Source of the DNA: Nymphaea colorata
Lineage: Eukaryota; Streptophyta; Magnoliopsida; Nymphaeales; Nymphaeaceae
Assembly (NCBI RefSeq): GCF_008831285.2
Contig: NC_045139.1
Span: 25,772,412 to 25,836,411 of the forward strand
Length of the DNA: 64,000 nucleotides
Direction of reading: 5' to 3'
A program made the translations under genes and the position numbers. How positions within the stretch are numbered: position 1 is the stretch's first letter; each line of letters opens with the position of its first letter. Below are positions 27,221-38,435 of this stretch, piece by piece. Under the pieces are notes generated by a model. That model did no database searches. It saw only the letters and a list, made by a program, of their open reading frames with translations, and was not told the DNA's origin.

Positions 27221-27512
27221 CTTAATGGATTGTTTGAGCTTAAATCGCAGGTTTTACCCATTGCCTGCACAGGTTTGCTGATTTCAAATTTAGGTTTAAC
27301 ACCTCTGAATGGGTTGCCTTGACTTGTATGGGGTTGCCTTGACTTGCACGAGAAGTTGAAACTGTGTGAGTTGCTTTGGCTTGTAGTACATTTTTAACCC
27401 CTTTACCTGCATGGGTTGCTTCGATTTAGCATTGCAGGTTTAACCCCTTGCCTGCATAGGTTGCCCTCATATTGCAAGTTTAACCATTTACCTACATAGA
27501 TTGCTCTCAAGC
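27221..27512. repeat. degenerate short tandem array in the 3' untranslated region of the Tat element
   Basis: A module close to 'ggtttaaccccttgcctgca' followed by 'tgggttgc' recurs at about 27249, 27292, 27391, 27432 and 27475, with variable spacing of 40-100 bases. It lies between the end of integrase and the polypurine tract. Plant Tat/Ogre retrotransposons are known to carry hypervariable tandem arrays in this position. Confidence 0.75.
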
Positions 27513-27798
27513 CTTCAGCGATAATAATGAAAAAAATGCCTCAGTGTAATTGTCATATTTTATGACTGGGAAGAATCTAAATTGAATAGCAGATGTTGAA
27601 ACACAAATATTTAACATTGATTGGAAAATGAATACAAGAGAACTAAGCATAAAATTTCTTGAGGTGAAGGGCATTAACAAGATCAGCAAGTTCCACCTCA
27701 TCAGCATCAATCAGTCAGTATGAATTGTGGGGCAAGACTTCCTTAACAACATATGAGCCTTCCTAATTTGGCCAATTTGGTGTCCACTTGTCTCGTGG

Positions 27799-28790
27799 TC
27801 ATCCTCTGAGGTATACCACTGATCGCAGAACTAAGTCACTCACTTTGAACTGTCTTTCAATAACTGACTTGGCAAATTGTCTGGCTACCCTTTGGCGATA
27901 AGCTTCAACGTGTTCGGTCACTTTTACCCTCTTTTCATCTAGCAGATCGAGCTGAATTAGTCTTTTATGCTGATATTGATTTAGAGGAAGTTTTATACGA
28001 GAAGCGAGCTTCAAAACAAGTTTTAGCACATGTAGTGGTAAAACTACTTCTGTTCTATAGACTAGCTTTGCTCGAGTAGCATTAGTTGGAGTTTTTATAG
28101 TGGTGTGATATACCCATAAAGCGTTATGTATCTTTTCATGCCAGTCTCTTCTAGTTTTCACTATTTGTTCCAAGATGCGGATCAAGATTTTGTTGGTAGC
28201 CTCTTCTTGTCCGTTGCCTTGGGGGGTAATAAGGAGCTGAAAAGTGGTGCATGTTATGGTATTTGTTGTACAACTGTCTCATCTTTTTATTTTTGAAATG
28301 AGTCCCGTTGTCAGACCCTATATCATGAGGGACCCCAAATCTGCAAAGAAGATTTTTGTGAATGAAGGACACTGCATGATGTCCTTCTGCTATTCTGAGT
28401 GTGATGACTTCTACCCACTTGGTAAAATAATCCGTTGCAACCAAAAAATACTTATGACCATTGGAAGCTGCAGGACAAGGTTTGACTACATCAAAGGCCC
28501 ACATAGAAAATGACCAACGAGATGTTACAGAATGCAATTGAGAGGCTGGTGCATGAATCACTGAAGCGTGCAGTTGGCATTTTTTGCACCTTTTGACAAA
28601 TTGGTAACAATAACAATCATTTTGCATAGTAGACTAATAATAACCTGCTCGAATTATCTGTTTGGTGAGGGTTTGATAACCAACATGGCCTCCACAATCT
28701 CCTTGATGTGACTCTTCGATGACTTCCTTCGCCTCATCTTCATCAAGACATTGAGAATATTCAGTGTTAAATCCACATCTGTGTGATACC
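27799..28790 (-). pseudogene. Tat retrotransposon integrase
   Basis: Minus strand from 28790. The HHCC zinc finger comprises His residues in SHQGDCGGHVGY and the CKKC pair near 28580, with a stop in between. The core has its Asp residues in the blocks around FDVVKP and GSDNGTHF. A one-base gain in a C-run near 28220 shifts the frame just before the conserved catalytic-Glu block, which is readable only in the next frame. The C-terminal part runs to 27799 (ARQFAKSVIERQFKVSDLVLR). It inserted retrotransposon cDNA into the genome and is inactive here. The position after RNase H is normal for gypsy elements. Confidence 0.88.
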
Positions 28791-29081
28791 CTTGCAAGAA
28801 TATAATACCTTGCTGACATACATTGGATTGTTTTTTTGTTCATTTTTGGGCATTTCAGTTGGGAATTCTCCACTTTTAATGTACCTTTTGATGTCAAGGT
28901 ACCAAGGCGTATTCCCTCTTGGATATGATGAACATGCGTCATTGTTTTAAAAGCAGGGTGTTCTAATCTTCCAATCTCAAAAGAATGAATTGCTTCATTG
29001 GTTCGAAAGTGATTGTGGATCCTAAGCTCACGAGGCCATCCGTAATAGGTTACCTTTTCTCTTTATGTGAGCCAGTTGTAC

Positions 29082-29408
29082 TTATTCAAACTGATGGATT
29101 AAGGAGGTAGCGATCTCTTGATATGATACTAACTTTTTGTCTTTGACTTCCCATTCACCATTCACTTGGTTTATAATAAGCTGGGAGTTGCCGAAGGTAT
29201 GTACCTTTTTCACTTGAAAACTTAATAAAGAACGAAGCCCTTGTATGAGGGCTTCAAATTCAGCCATGTTATGGGTACATGAAAAATCAAGTTTCAAAGA
29301 ATATAAGATCATTTCATCTTCTGGAGTGATAAGTAGGATGCCTATGTCTGCTCCCATCACATTCCTGGATCCATCAAAGTACATCTTCCATATCGGAACT
29401 GTTTCCAA
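29082..29408 (-). pseudogene. Tat archaeal-type RNase H (aRNH) domain
   Basis: Open stretch with the blocks YFDGSRNVMGADIGI, CTHNMAEFEALIQGL and TFGNSQLIINQVNGEWEVKD. In the family the third block normally reads GDSQL, so the Asp is Asn here, one sign of decay. A second RNase H between RT-RH and integrase is diagnostic of the Tat lineage of Ty3/gypsy. It would degrade the RNA strand during reverse transcription. Confidence 0.85.
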
Positions 29409-29499
29409 TCTTAGTACATGTTCATCTGAAAACTCATTATTCGTTCTGATTTCTTTGTATTGGGGGAAGTCTATTAACCGATCCGCAATTGTTTGTCCT

Positions 29500-30786
29500 T
29501 TGATTGACTTCTAAGACACATATTCAAGATCATATTGCATTAGTAGAACTTGCCATTTGGTGATGCATTCATAAAGGAAGGGTTGTTCTAAGATGTACTT
29601 GAGAGGATTAAGCTTGGAGAGGATCTTGACTTTACAAGCTAGTAAATAATGTCTTAGCTTCTGACACTTCCAAACCAATGCTAGACAAGTTTTTTCGATT
29701 GGAGAGTACTTGTTTTTGTACTAAACAAAAGTCTTGCTAATGTAATAGATTGCATGCTCAATGTGACTTCCTTCCTCATATTGTACCAAAAAGCCGCCAC
29801 ATGTTAGACTCATTCACTGTAATGTAAAACAGCAACGGTCTACCCAACACCGGGGGTTTTAGAATTGGCAGATTTAGAAAGTATTTCTTGATCCTTTCGA
29901 ATGACTTTTGGCATTCAACACCCCATTCAAACTTGACGTCTTTCCTCAGTAGTTGATTGAATGGTTCGCATCTCATGGTTAAATTAGAAATAAATCGCCT
30001 GATGGACAGAATTAGCAATTGCAAACTTTGCAACTGTTTGATATTGGTGGGTAGTGGCATATTGATGATTGTTTTAGCTTTGGTAAGATCCATTTCGATC
30101 CCCTTCTTACTGACCATGAAACCCAAGAGCTTGCCTGACTCAAATCCAAACGCACATTTTTGAGGATTCCAGCGAAGCTTGTACTGTAAAAGCCTCTCAA
30201 ATACTTGGGCAAGAGTTTCAATGTGATCGTCTATCATTTTGGATTTAATCAATATGTCATCGATATACGCATCCATGATTTTGTGCATTTAATCATGGAA
30301 GATAGCAGCCACGGCTCTTTGATAAGTTGCTCCAGCATTCTTAAACCCAAACGGCATTACCGTATAGCAAAAAGTACCCCAGGGTGTAGTAAAAGCGGTC
30401 TTAGGTTGATCTTTTACTGCTAATTTGATCTGATTATATCCCGAATATCCATCCATGAAAGAGAACATTGCATGGCCTGCGGTACTGTCAACCAACAGAT
30501 CAATGTTTGGAAGAGGATAATCATCATTCGGTGTGGCTTTGTTCAAGTCTCGAAAGTCCACGCATAACCCGATTTTACCATTTTTCTTGGGGACCACCAC
30601 GATGTTCACCAACCATTCGAGGTAATCAATGGTACGAATGAATTTTGCCTTTAGTAGATACTCTAATCCTTCTTTTACTGGGCCTTCTAGTCGAGGATCA
30701 AACTTCTGTAACTTTTGCTTAATTGGCTTGCAATTAGGATTTAAGGGCAAATGATGTTCAACCAACTGGGAGTCTAAGCCTGGCAT
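29500..30786 (-). pseudogene. Tat reverse transcriptase and RNase H
   Basis: Minus strand. RT spans 30786 to about 29950 with VVPKKNGKIGLCVDFRDLNKA, the FSFMDGYSGYNQI block, TPWGTFCYTVMPFGFKNAGATYQ and the catalytic motif YIDDI (about 30265). The gypsy-type RNase H follows (fragments to about 29500: KTFV...KYSPIEKTCLALVW, LRHYLLACKV). A stop near 30288 separates two RT blocks, and frameshifts break the RNase H. It would synthesise retrotransposon cDNA and is not functional as read. Confidence 0.92.
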
Positions 30787-31785
30787 GTCTTCATAATTCC
30801 AAGAAAAACTTCTTGGTTACTTATATGAAAGTCCACCAATCCTTTCTTCTCATCCACTGACAAACTGGTGCTAATTTGAAAGATTTTAGGATCTTCACTG
30901 TTTCCAATATTAAATTCCAATATTAAATTCTTCAATTGGATCATTCACCAAGGACGAGGGTGTTTTTGTTTCTGAATCTGAGTGAATTTTGGTAATTCTG
31001 ACTTGGGTATTGTCATAGGTTTCATTTCACCGGCTGGTTGTTCAATAAATGCTTTATGGGGGGACTTTCGAGGAAAAAGAAGAAATTGAGACATGTTGAG
31101 TTCTGACATCTTGTAAAGAGGAGAAAGGAAAGAATTAGATGAAATTAAAATTGACAATAAAAGATGACTTACATTTCATAAAAAAAGTTCTTAGTTCATA
31201 GCAGGGGTCCTCTTATGAGACCAGACAAAAAGAATTTTAAGATTACAAAATTCATGAGAGGATTTGAAACAAAAGTGAATACTATCAGCCCACAAGATCT
31301 CCTTCAAATTTCTTCATGATATTGCAGTCCTCTGGTGTTCATCTGAAAAGGAATACTAATCAGCTGCAAGATGCCATCTTCATTTTTCCCGAGGCCAATG
31401 AATGGACGGTAGCCACATTTCAGAAACAACTGAAATCCTTTAGGATTTTTTGTGAAATGAACATACAAAGGATGCTCTTGGTAATTTGCATGATTGCTTG
31501 AAATAGTATAAGTGCTCCTGGATGGTTCACTTATCTCCATATTTTGCATCCATTCTTCCAAAGATCTGTCCTTCATCGTTCTTACACTGGGTACATCCAC
31601 TGACTCAATCGGCCTAGGGAGCATTAGTTGTATTAACCTTTCAACCAGATCCTCAGCACGTATGGTGATGACCGACGGGCCGGAATTGCATTTGAGGCAC
31701 TGATGAAGAGTGGATAGATTCCTCGTACTTGGTGGATCCAATGTCATCCCAAAAGTAAGTTATATGATGATGGCACATCCACCAC

Positions 31786-31992
31786 TTAGAATACAATGTG
31801 ATGGCTAGTATTTTCGATGGCCACATTCATATCGAGAGTACCTTTACTATTCATGCCTCCACCATCATATCCGTAGATCTTGATATTATTAGAGTGATAT
31901 TTGTCTTCATGAAACACCAAAGTTTTGGCTGTGAGATCAGGACAAATATTCATGCCACTTCCTTCATCAATCAACACATGTGGCACAGTCAT
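31786..31992 (-). pseudogene. Tat aspartic protease core
   Basis: Contains the active-site block VLIDEGSGMNICP; the family norm has D-G-G-S or D-E-G-S here, so the catalytic Asp is present. It sits between the gag C-terminus (32284 and up) and RT. Linker ORFs at 32035-32271, 31304-31747 and 30945-31157 (minus) belong to the same polyprotein and have no domain I can name. Confidence 0.8.
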
Positions 31993-32283
31993 CTCATTAA
32001 TCTGAATAATGATGTAAAGAGCATCTTCATGGTGTTATCCCCATTTTGAGAGGTCATTATCTGAAAAGGTAATTGATTGGTCCTTAGAGGGTCGAATCCA
32101 TTCTCCCTCAACCATACACTCTTTTAAGGGGAGAACATCCAAGTAGCATGGATCTCCATCCGATGGGTCATCTGATGATTCAACGCCTTGTAAGATAAAA
32201 GTCTTTGGAATCATGAGAAGTTTCTTGGGTAAACTTTCTGTCCTGCCGTTCATCATAACAATGAAATCCAAAGGTTTCTTACC

Positions 32284-33246
32284 TCAGTTTGCCTCCATGA
32301 CTTGGTGTGAACCGCTTCCAATACAAGGTCGGATGTGCTCTTGTGGATGATATGCGAGTAGAGTGTCTATGGTGATTGTGGCTGCTACCGACTTCCTGTG
32401 ATCAAGAAATGGATTCCTTAATATCTCAGGAGTGCTATCATCACAAATCTTGAGATCCTTGTTGATGAAGTCTTGAATAATATTTTTGAGGACAAAACAA
32501 TCCTCAGTGTCATGACTAGGGACATGATGAAACTTACACAGTTTTTCTTTATTTCCTCCCATCATTTTCAGAGGCTCTGATACTTTTGGCAAGATGATAG
32601 TTCCTTTGGCAAGGAGGTATTCCAGGATCTTCTCATGGGATTGACTGAGAGGAGTAAATTTTCAGTCATAGCCCCAGCCTGGGTGCTTGTTTTTCCTTTC
32701 ATCATCGCCTTTGAGAAACTGTGTATTCTTCTTGTGAATGACTTTTTTGTCCTGCTTATAACTATTGCCATGGTCCTCTCTAATGCCAACATTGGCTATA
32801 AAGTGTGCAGGCAACTGTGCCTTTCCTTTTTTTTTTTTCATCTTCTTTGTACATAGGAGGAATGCTTCCATCAAAATCTCCTTCCTCAATTCCTTCTTCT
32901 GTCGAGTTTGCTTGTTCAATGAACTCAACAAAGGTCTTGATCGGGTATTGCGGATGAGACTTTTCAAGGGCTGGGCAAAATTTTTCCTAATGAGTGACAA
33001 GGCTTGTGTCTCAGAAATGAGCTCATTCATCTTGTTGCATTGAATTCTCCAGTGTTGGATGAATTCTTGAGCATTTTCTTCCTGTTTCTGACGGAGACTG
33101 CAAATAGTACTGAGGGTTGGAGCCATGGGAGCATTTTGTTCAAATCTTTCGACAAACATGTTAATCAATTTGTCAAATTCTTTCAGCTCGACTGGGTTGA
33201 CATTTTCTTTGTACCATTGTACAACAATGCCTTCAAGACTTCTTGA
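32284..33246 (-). pseudogene. Tat gag region
   Basis: Minus strand. The retrotransposon gag core at 33168-32930 shows blocks such as LRQKQEENAQEFIQHWR. A lysine-rich stretch follows. The C-terminal Cys/His motif CKFHHVPSHDTEDCFVLKN (about 32530) matches the CxxH...HxTEDC motif usual in Tat gag. Frameshifts near 32700 break the frame. Gag packages element RNA into virus-like particles. Confidence 0.85.
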
Positions 33247-33844
33247 AAAATATCAGAACAAATCTATGTTATTTGTCCAAATTTTGTAGCAATCATTGAA
33301 AAAGGTTGAAAGGTGACGTGTGGACAAGTGGTTCTATCATATCTGACGAACTCTCTGGGCAAGCCTTTCATGTCTTCGTCCTCTTCAACGCTAAGGTAGT
33401 AGTTCTCACATGAGTATCAACATTTTCCTCTTTTCCTAAGCTCAAGATTGTATGATATTTCTTGCAAAACATATGTACATCCTTCTACGAAGTCAATATC
33501 TCCAATGGTAAAACGGGTGAGTCCTCGGTAAATGAAGGCTAAGGCTGTCATTGCTACTGACAAGTATCGGGTCCCATTACGCCCCCATACCCGAAAAAGT
33601 TGGGCAATACGGACATCTAAGATATCACTTTCATTGGTGAAAAGGGTCACTCCCACTGTGCAAAGCATCATACAATGTTTGATTCTTCTTTTGGCTTTTC
33701 GAGGTAAAATGGAAGGTTCAACATAGGCCCAAAATTCTTCATACAAATTTTCCATGTTGATGCTTTGATTTTCATGGTTTTCTATTAAAATCCAAGTTTT
33801 TCGCCCTGTAAAGTAAACAATGAAGTCATTTGCATTGACCTTGG

Positions 33845-34225
33845 TGATAAGATGTTGGATCTAATCTGATTCAAATCCAACATGTCTACTGAATCAGATC
33901 CAACACATCTAACCATGTCTGAGTGCATTTATCTAGGCAGAGTTATGATTGTAATTTCTGTAATTATTTTATTCTAGACTCTAGATTAATGTGTTGCTTC
34001 ACTCTAGGCTCTAGATTAATGTGTTGCTTCACTCTAGGCTCTAGATTATTGTGATTGTTTCATTCTAGATTCTTGTAAATTGTGTAGAGGGATCACTATA
34101 TAAATGGGTTGTGTGAGAATGTATACACTCACCTCCCTTCCTCATTTTTCTTTTCCTATTCTCTCTCTTATCTTTCCTTTGCTCAATCTGGATGTGGGTT
34201 ATATTTCGACACCCAAAATCTAACA
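33845..34225 (+). mobile_element. solo LTR (381 bp) with perfect 5-bp target site duplication, inserted in the Tat ORF
   Basis: Begins TGATAAGATGTTGGATC and ends ...AAAATCTAACA. It is flanked by CTTGG on both sides (33840-33844 and 34226-34230). It contains a TATA-like 'ctatataaatggg' near 34097 and a three-unit 30-bp tandem repeat. Host-element coding sequence continues directly on either side, which confirms both boundaries. No internal region is present, so it arose by LTR-LTR recombination or belongs to a short non-autonomous family. Confidence 0.88.
33971..34070. repeat. 30-bp tandem repeat, three units plus part, in the solo LTR
   Basis: 'ctagattaatgtgttgcttc' recurs with period exactly 30 at 33981 and 34011, and a diverged third copy starts at 34041. 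Confidence 0.95.
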
Positions 34226-34522
34226 CTTGGTTGGGCTCATAAGGAATTGTTTTTCCAATGGATCATTTGGGTCACAAGTTGGGGTAGATAGGTCTAGTAT
34301 TTCAGCAAATTCATCTAGTAATATTGTCATTTCTCTCCATGAAAACCAAAAAAATGAGGTCCTCGGGTTCCAACACTCGCGATTACATGTACCAAATTTT
34401 CATCAACTAACTGCATTCCTCTTGCTGCCACTGTCTCTAGCCCAGATTCTTCAAAGTAAGAAGGAAACATCCGAGAGAATGTGGGATACCAAGACCGATA
34501 CCATTCGGGAGCCAAAGATTTA

Positions 34523-34835
34523 GGGCCTGTTTGATGGCCTGGAAAAGAACTGTAGTGGTGGAGATAAAATTCAAATTTTTAAAATTTTTCCTCCTCCATC
34601 AAACGCAGGATTTTTTTTTTTACCGTTAAAGGTGGAAACAGAAAAATATTTCTGAAAATATTTTTCAAGCTAGAGGAGTGGAAAAATTTTTCAGGAATTT
34701 TTTTTTTACCGTTACGAGGAAGAAAGGACACAGAGGAAGAATGAGGAAGGAGGAAGAAAGGAAGGAGGGAGGAGGAAGAAGGGAGCGGGGGAGGAAGAGG
34801 GAGGGAGGAGGAAGAAGGAAGAAGGAATGCGATTG
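34523..34835. repeat. left terminal region of the 10.3-kb block
   Basis: Terminal GGGCCTGTTTGATGG, then AT-rich DNA with 'aaaatttttc'-type words and two copies of 't(9-10)accgtta' (near 34611 and 34707), then a purine tract (34719-34828). An internal 'ccatcaaacgcagg' (34596-34609) weakly mirrors the terminus, so a small nested MITE cannot be excluded. Confidence 0.65.
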
Positions 34836-35084
34836 ATTCAATGGATCCATATCCTGTTGTTGGATGCAACTATATAATGTTTTCAGAATTCAAAAGAGCA
34901 TATTTTTTGGTTTGATTGATCTGTTATAATATGGTTGATGTCCTAATGAAAGAAATGAAGTTGTGAAAAACTAGTAAAAAGTTGATTGATTCGAAGTATG
35001 TGTGCTTTTGAAATATCCTTTTTTGTGTCAGGCTGCTTTTCGATCGCACAAAATAACATGTTCTTTTCTTATATTGTTTTGCAG

Positions 35085-35374
35085 GTGTGATGCAAGGGTA
35101 ACAAGATTAATCAAACATTTGGGAGAAAACGTACATCCAAAACAAAAGCGTGTGCTGTGCATGAACAAAGTTGATCTGGTCGAGGTCAAGAAAGATTTGC
35201 TGAAAGTTGCAAAAGAGTTTGGCAATCTTCCTGGTTATGAAAGGTGGTTGTAAGGAGTGCACCTTATTCATGCTTTTATCCGCTTAGCAATTCCGTTTTA
35301 TATGCAGATTTTTTATGATTTCTGGCCTCAAAGGCTCTGGCGTGGAAGATCTTACTCATTATTTGATGGAGCAG
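35085..35374 (+). pseudogene. ERG: GTPase ERG (Era-like) gene fragment, two internal exons
   Basis: Exon 35085-35243 (after a TTTTGCAG acceptor, donor GTGGTT) codes the Era G-domain segment containing VHPKQKRVLCMNKVDLV, which includes the NKxD guanine-specificity motif, and ends PGYER. Exon 35308-35374 continues MISGLKGSGVEDLTHYLMEQ, the G5-side end of the G domain. The next intron would start with GC (GCAAGT), a rare but valid donor. Phases agree and no stop is present. The G1-G3 exons upstream and the KH RNA-binding domain downstream are absent. From the family, ERG is an organelle GTPase that assists small-subunit rRNA maturation. This copy is a captured fragment inside the mobile block and cannot make a GTPase. 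Confidence 0.85.
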
Positions 35375-37879
35375 GCAAGTATATCTTGCATTGTTCCTCT
35401 TTCTCTTATCTTAGATGATAAGCTTAGATTTCTTTTTTCAGGTGCTTGTGTCTTCTTTCTGCATCTCTTTTGTATGAGATTCATGAAACACTTTTTAAGG
35501 TGCTTAATGAATCTGACCAATTTTGGGTTAGATGCATTGGACATTAACATAATATAATGTTACTATTCTCAAACGACCGTTAATGTAATCGACCCTATAA
35601 TTTATGCTTTTTAGTGAAAACCATCTTCTCAAAATCTCTGTAAAGAACTCTCCAGATCTGACATTGTACAAACTGGGGTGAATTTGCACTTGTGAGGTTC
35701 GAAGCCGGGCCACCTTAAATGTCGGTAAAAAGGTAGAAAACGTCAGTAAAGATTTAACGGTGCGGCTTGTTGTACGACCAGGAAATCTGCGAGAGAGATG
35801 GGCATGCGTTACTGTAGAGGGCACCTTCATTAAGAAGAAAAAGGCATCATGAATGCACATGGTTCGAATTTTTAATGACCCGATCAAATCGAATATGGAT
35901 ATGTACACTTAAATCTGAGCTTCCACGGATTAATCAATATAATTATCCAAATCCGAGGTCGTTTTGGGCTTGACTTTAGCCGGTTGACGTATTTGATTTT
36001 TTTTGAATCCCATTAATGTGGAGTCAGCGTTCCATATCCATTGGAAACCGATAGTCAATGTGGGATTTCTAAAATAAGTTGCCATTCTGGTTGACCATGC
36101 TCTACGTAGGACTGTTGTAGAGGATTTCATTGTTTGTGGCAAAAAAAGGCTTTGGAATAAAACAATATCAGTCATACACATGTTTATGATTTGCGTGTGC
36201 ATAAGTTGAAACAGTTTGTGTTGACAACTTGTAATGCGTGGACGGTCCTGACCCCCTCTGTCCTGCTACTTTTTTAACTCATCTATCTTATCTCGTCCGG
36301 CCCCACGCTTTTTCCTTCATTAGTAAATTAAGTCATTGTAACTCATCTTAACTTAGTCACGATTAAGCCTTGGACCGACTCGTTCGAAACTTCAACATCT
36401 CCACGAGTACCTGTTCTTAGAAAAATAAAACGCCACCATAACGATAATCGTTCCGCCCTTTTCTTCTTCTTACAGGAAAAAAACAATTTAGAACTTTTGG
36501 TGGTGAAGACATCTAATGAGAACACACCATGGTTCCTTTGAATGTTGTGAGTATTAGGATCGAGTATCTATGTCACCAGGAATGCGACGAAGTTTTGGAA
36601 GCATAAAGCTCCTGAGAGGAGTTCCGGTCCGAATAGAACTTCTGTGCGGGCGATCCACGTTTCTCATTCACGCCCAAACTTTTGGGAGGCAGTAGATAAT
36701 TGGATGCTGGTGCATTAGTACCTGCGCCGGCCACTGCACGGTTAAGTAGACACAAAGATGATCTTGACGACTGTGTACAAACTTTCCTTAATTTAGTTCT
36801 GCATCTGCTGTCAGCTTTGACAAGAAGTCCGAGTTCGCAATTCCTTCTTATCAGTTTGGTTACTTAATTTGCACTTTTTGTTGTTTTTTTTTTCAACTTT
36901 ATATTTAAAGTATAAGTCCAGAAATTGTACACACACGCACTCAGATAAGCAGATCACTTGAAAATATAGCTTATCAAATTAAGTATATTTTACGCAATTA
37001 ATGAACCTTATATAGATATATAATCTTAAGAGTGTTCTAAATGACTAAGTCAACTGTTGTAATCACTAAAATTAAATTAACAAGCAAACAACTTGAATGA
37101 AAACATACTCTATGTTAAATTACATGCTCCATATGTTGTTTAGTGGTGATTGATCTTTTATATAAAAGTTATTTATGATATATTCAGTATGTTTTCATTT
37201 GGTTACTACTGTGACTTTCATTAAAGATAGAAAAAAAAGCACCGGATCAGCATTTTGCTGTTGTTAACAACAAAAAGAATTGTAGATGTTCATCAAATTT
37301 ATTGCCGCTTCTTTACTTCAAAGACGAGAAAAAAAAAAAAAAAAAAGAGTTTGGCGTTATAATTTAAATAAGCTGCATTAATGGGACGTCCGCTCAACCT
37401 TGTTCTACGCACGTATGGGGACGGGAAACGTAATAGTAATAAATAATAATAATAAAGAGCCGGCAAGGACCAACACCCTCAATTACTGTAAAGTAAATAT
37501 CCTCAGAACATTATTTTCATTTTTTTAAGAGTGAAACCAGAAGTATTTCATCGAATTGAAGTTTTCACCCTTTCATGCATTGCACTCAATCCTTAAGGAA
37601 GCTCAGATTCAAGTGTATATAAAAAGAATCACGCAAGAGCGCACGAGAGAACTGCCATCCTCCACACGCAAACAATCCTAATCCGAGTTTGACCTGCCCT
37701 TCTTTCTAGTGCTTTCACACTCACCGTCATTTTGTATATATAGTCTCTCCGTCTTCATGCAATCCCAATCACTGCTACCGCCATCTCCACCATTGCCACC
37801 ATCACCACTAGAACCGCCGTTGCAGCACTTTGCAGATTCTTTTATGCTTGGGCTGAGCAAGTTTGAAGCAGCTTCACGC
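35375..37879. other. non-coding stretch between the ERG fragment and the pectinesterase
   Basis: No recognisable coding sequence. The final kilobase is AT-rich with an A-run near 37330 and probably holds the pectinesterase promoter, carried along in the block. Confidence 0.45.
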
Positions 37880-38378
37880 ATGGCAGGAGAACGCCAACCA
37901 TCAGTTTTCGCCTTTGCATTATGCAAAACCCTGTTTCTTCTGTCCTTGCTTGCTGTTCCGCTGCTCGCGGCGTCTTCCGGAAACAATCCGCCGGTGCTTG
38001 TTAGTGAGCTCCTGCAGGCTGAGGCGAAGAGGAAGATCATAACAGTGAGCAAGGACGGAACGGGGGACTTCCAAACGGTGACTGATGCCGTTAACAGTAT
38101 CAAGACTGGGAATTCCCAACGTATAATCATCCGTATAAAGTCCGGAATCTACACAGAGAAGGTTACAATTGATCGCTCGAAGCCGTTTGTCACATTCTAC
38201 GGCGACCGCAATGCGATGCCGACGATCAGATTCGGCGGGAGGGCGGCTGTCTACACGACGATGTTCAGTGCTACGGTTGCTGTCGAGTCCAACTACTTCA
38301 TGGCTGTGAACATCATCTTTCAGGTAAGTATGTGCTTCGGCACCGTCAAATCCAGACATCTCTCTCTCTCTCTCTCTC

Positions 38379-38435
<57 letters not shown>

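Larger units (their letters stand above)
33417..34519 (-). pseudogene. ORF upstream of gag in the Tat element, interrupted by a solo LTR
   Basis: Minus-strand coding segments at 34519-34226 and 33839-33417 flank the solo LTR. They continue in frame when the LTR and one CTTGG copy are left out. One small frameshift lies near 34320. At the upstream end the frame runs into the 10.3 kb block at 34523 and resumes beyond it at 44870-44990. Recognisable text includes APEWYRSWYPTFSR and LLDEFAEILDLSTPT. Plant Tat/Ogre elements often carry an ORF of unclear function before gag; I infer this is that ORF. Confidence 0.7.

Noticed and set aside
34226-34250. Primer-binding site after the LTR at 33845-34225
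   Set aside because: 'cttggttgggctc' resembles a PBS, but it is Tat coding DNA on the minus strand and begins with the CTTGG target duplication, so the LTR is solo.
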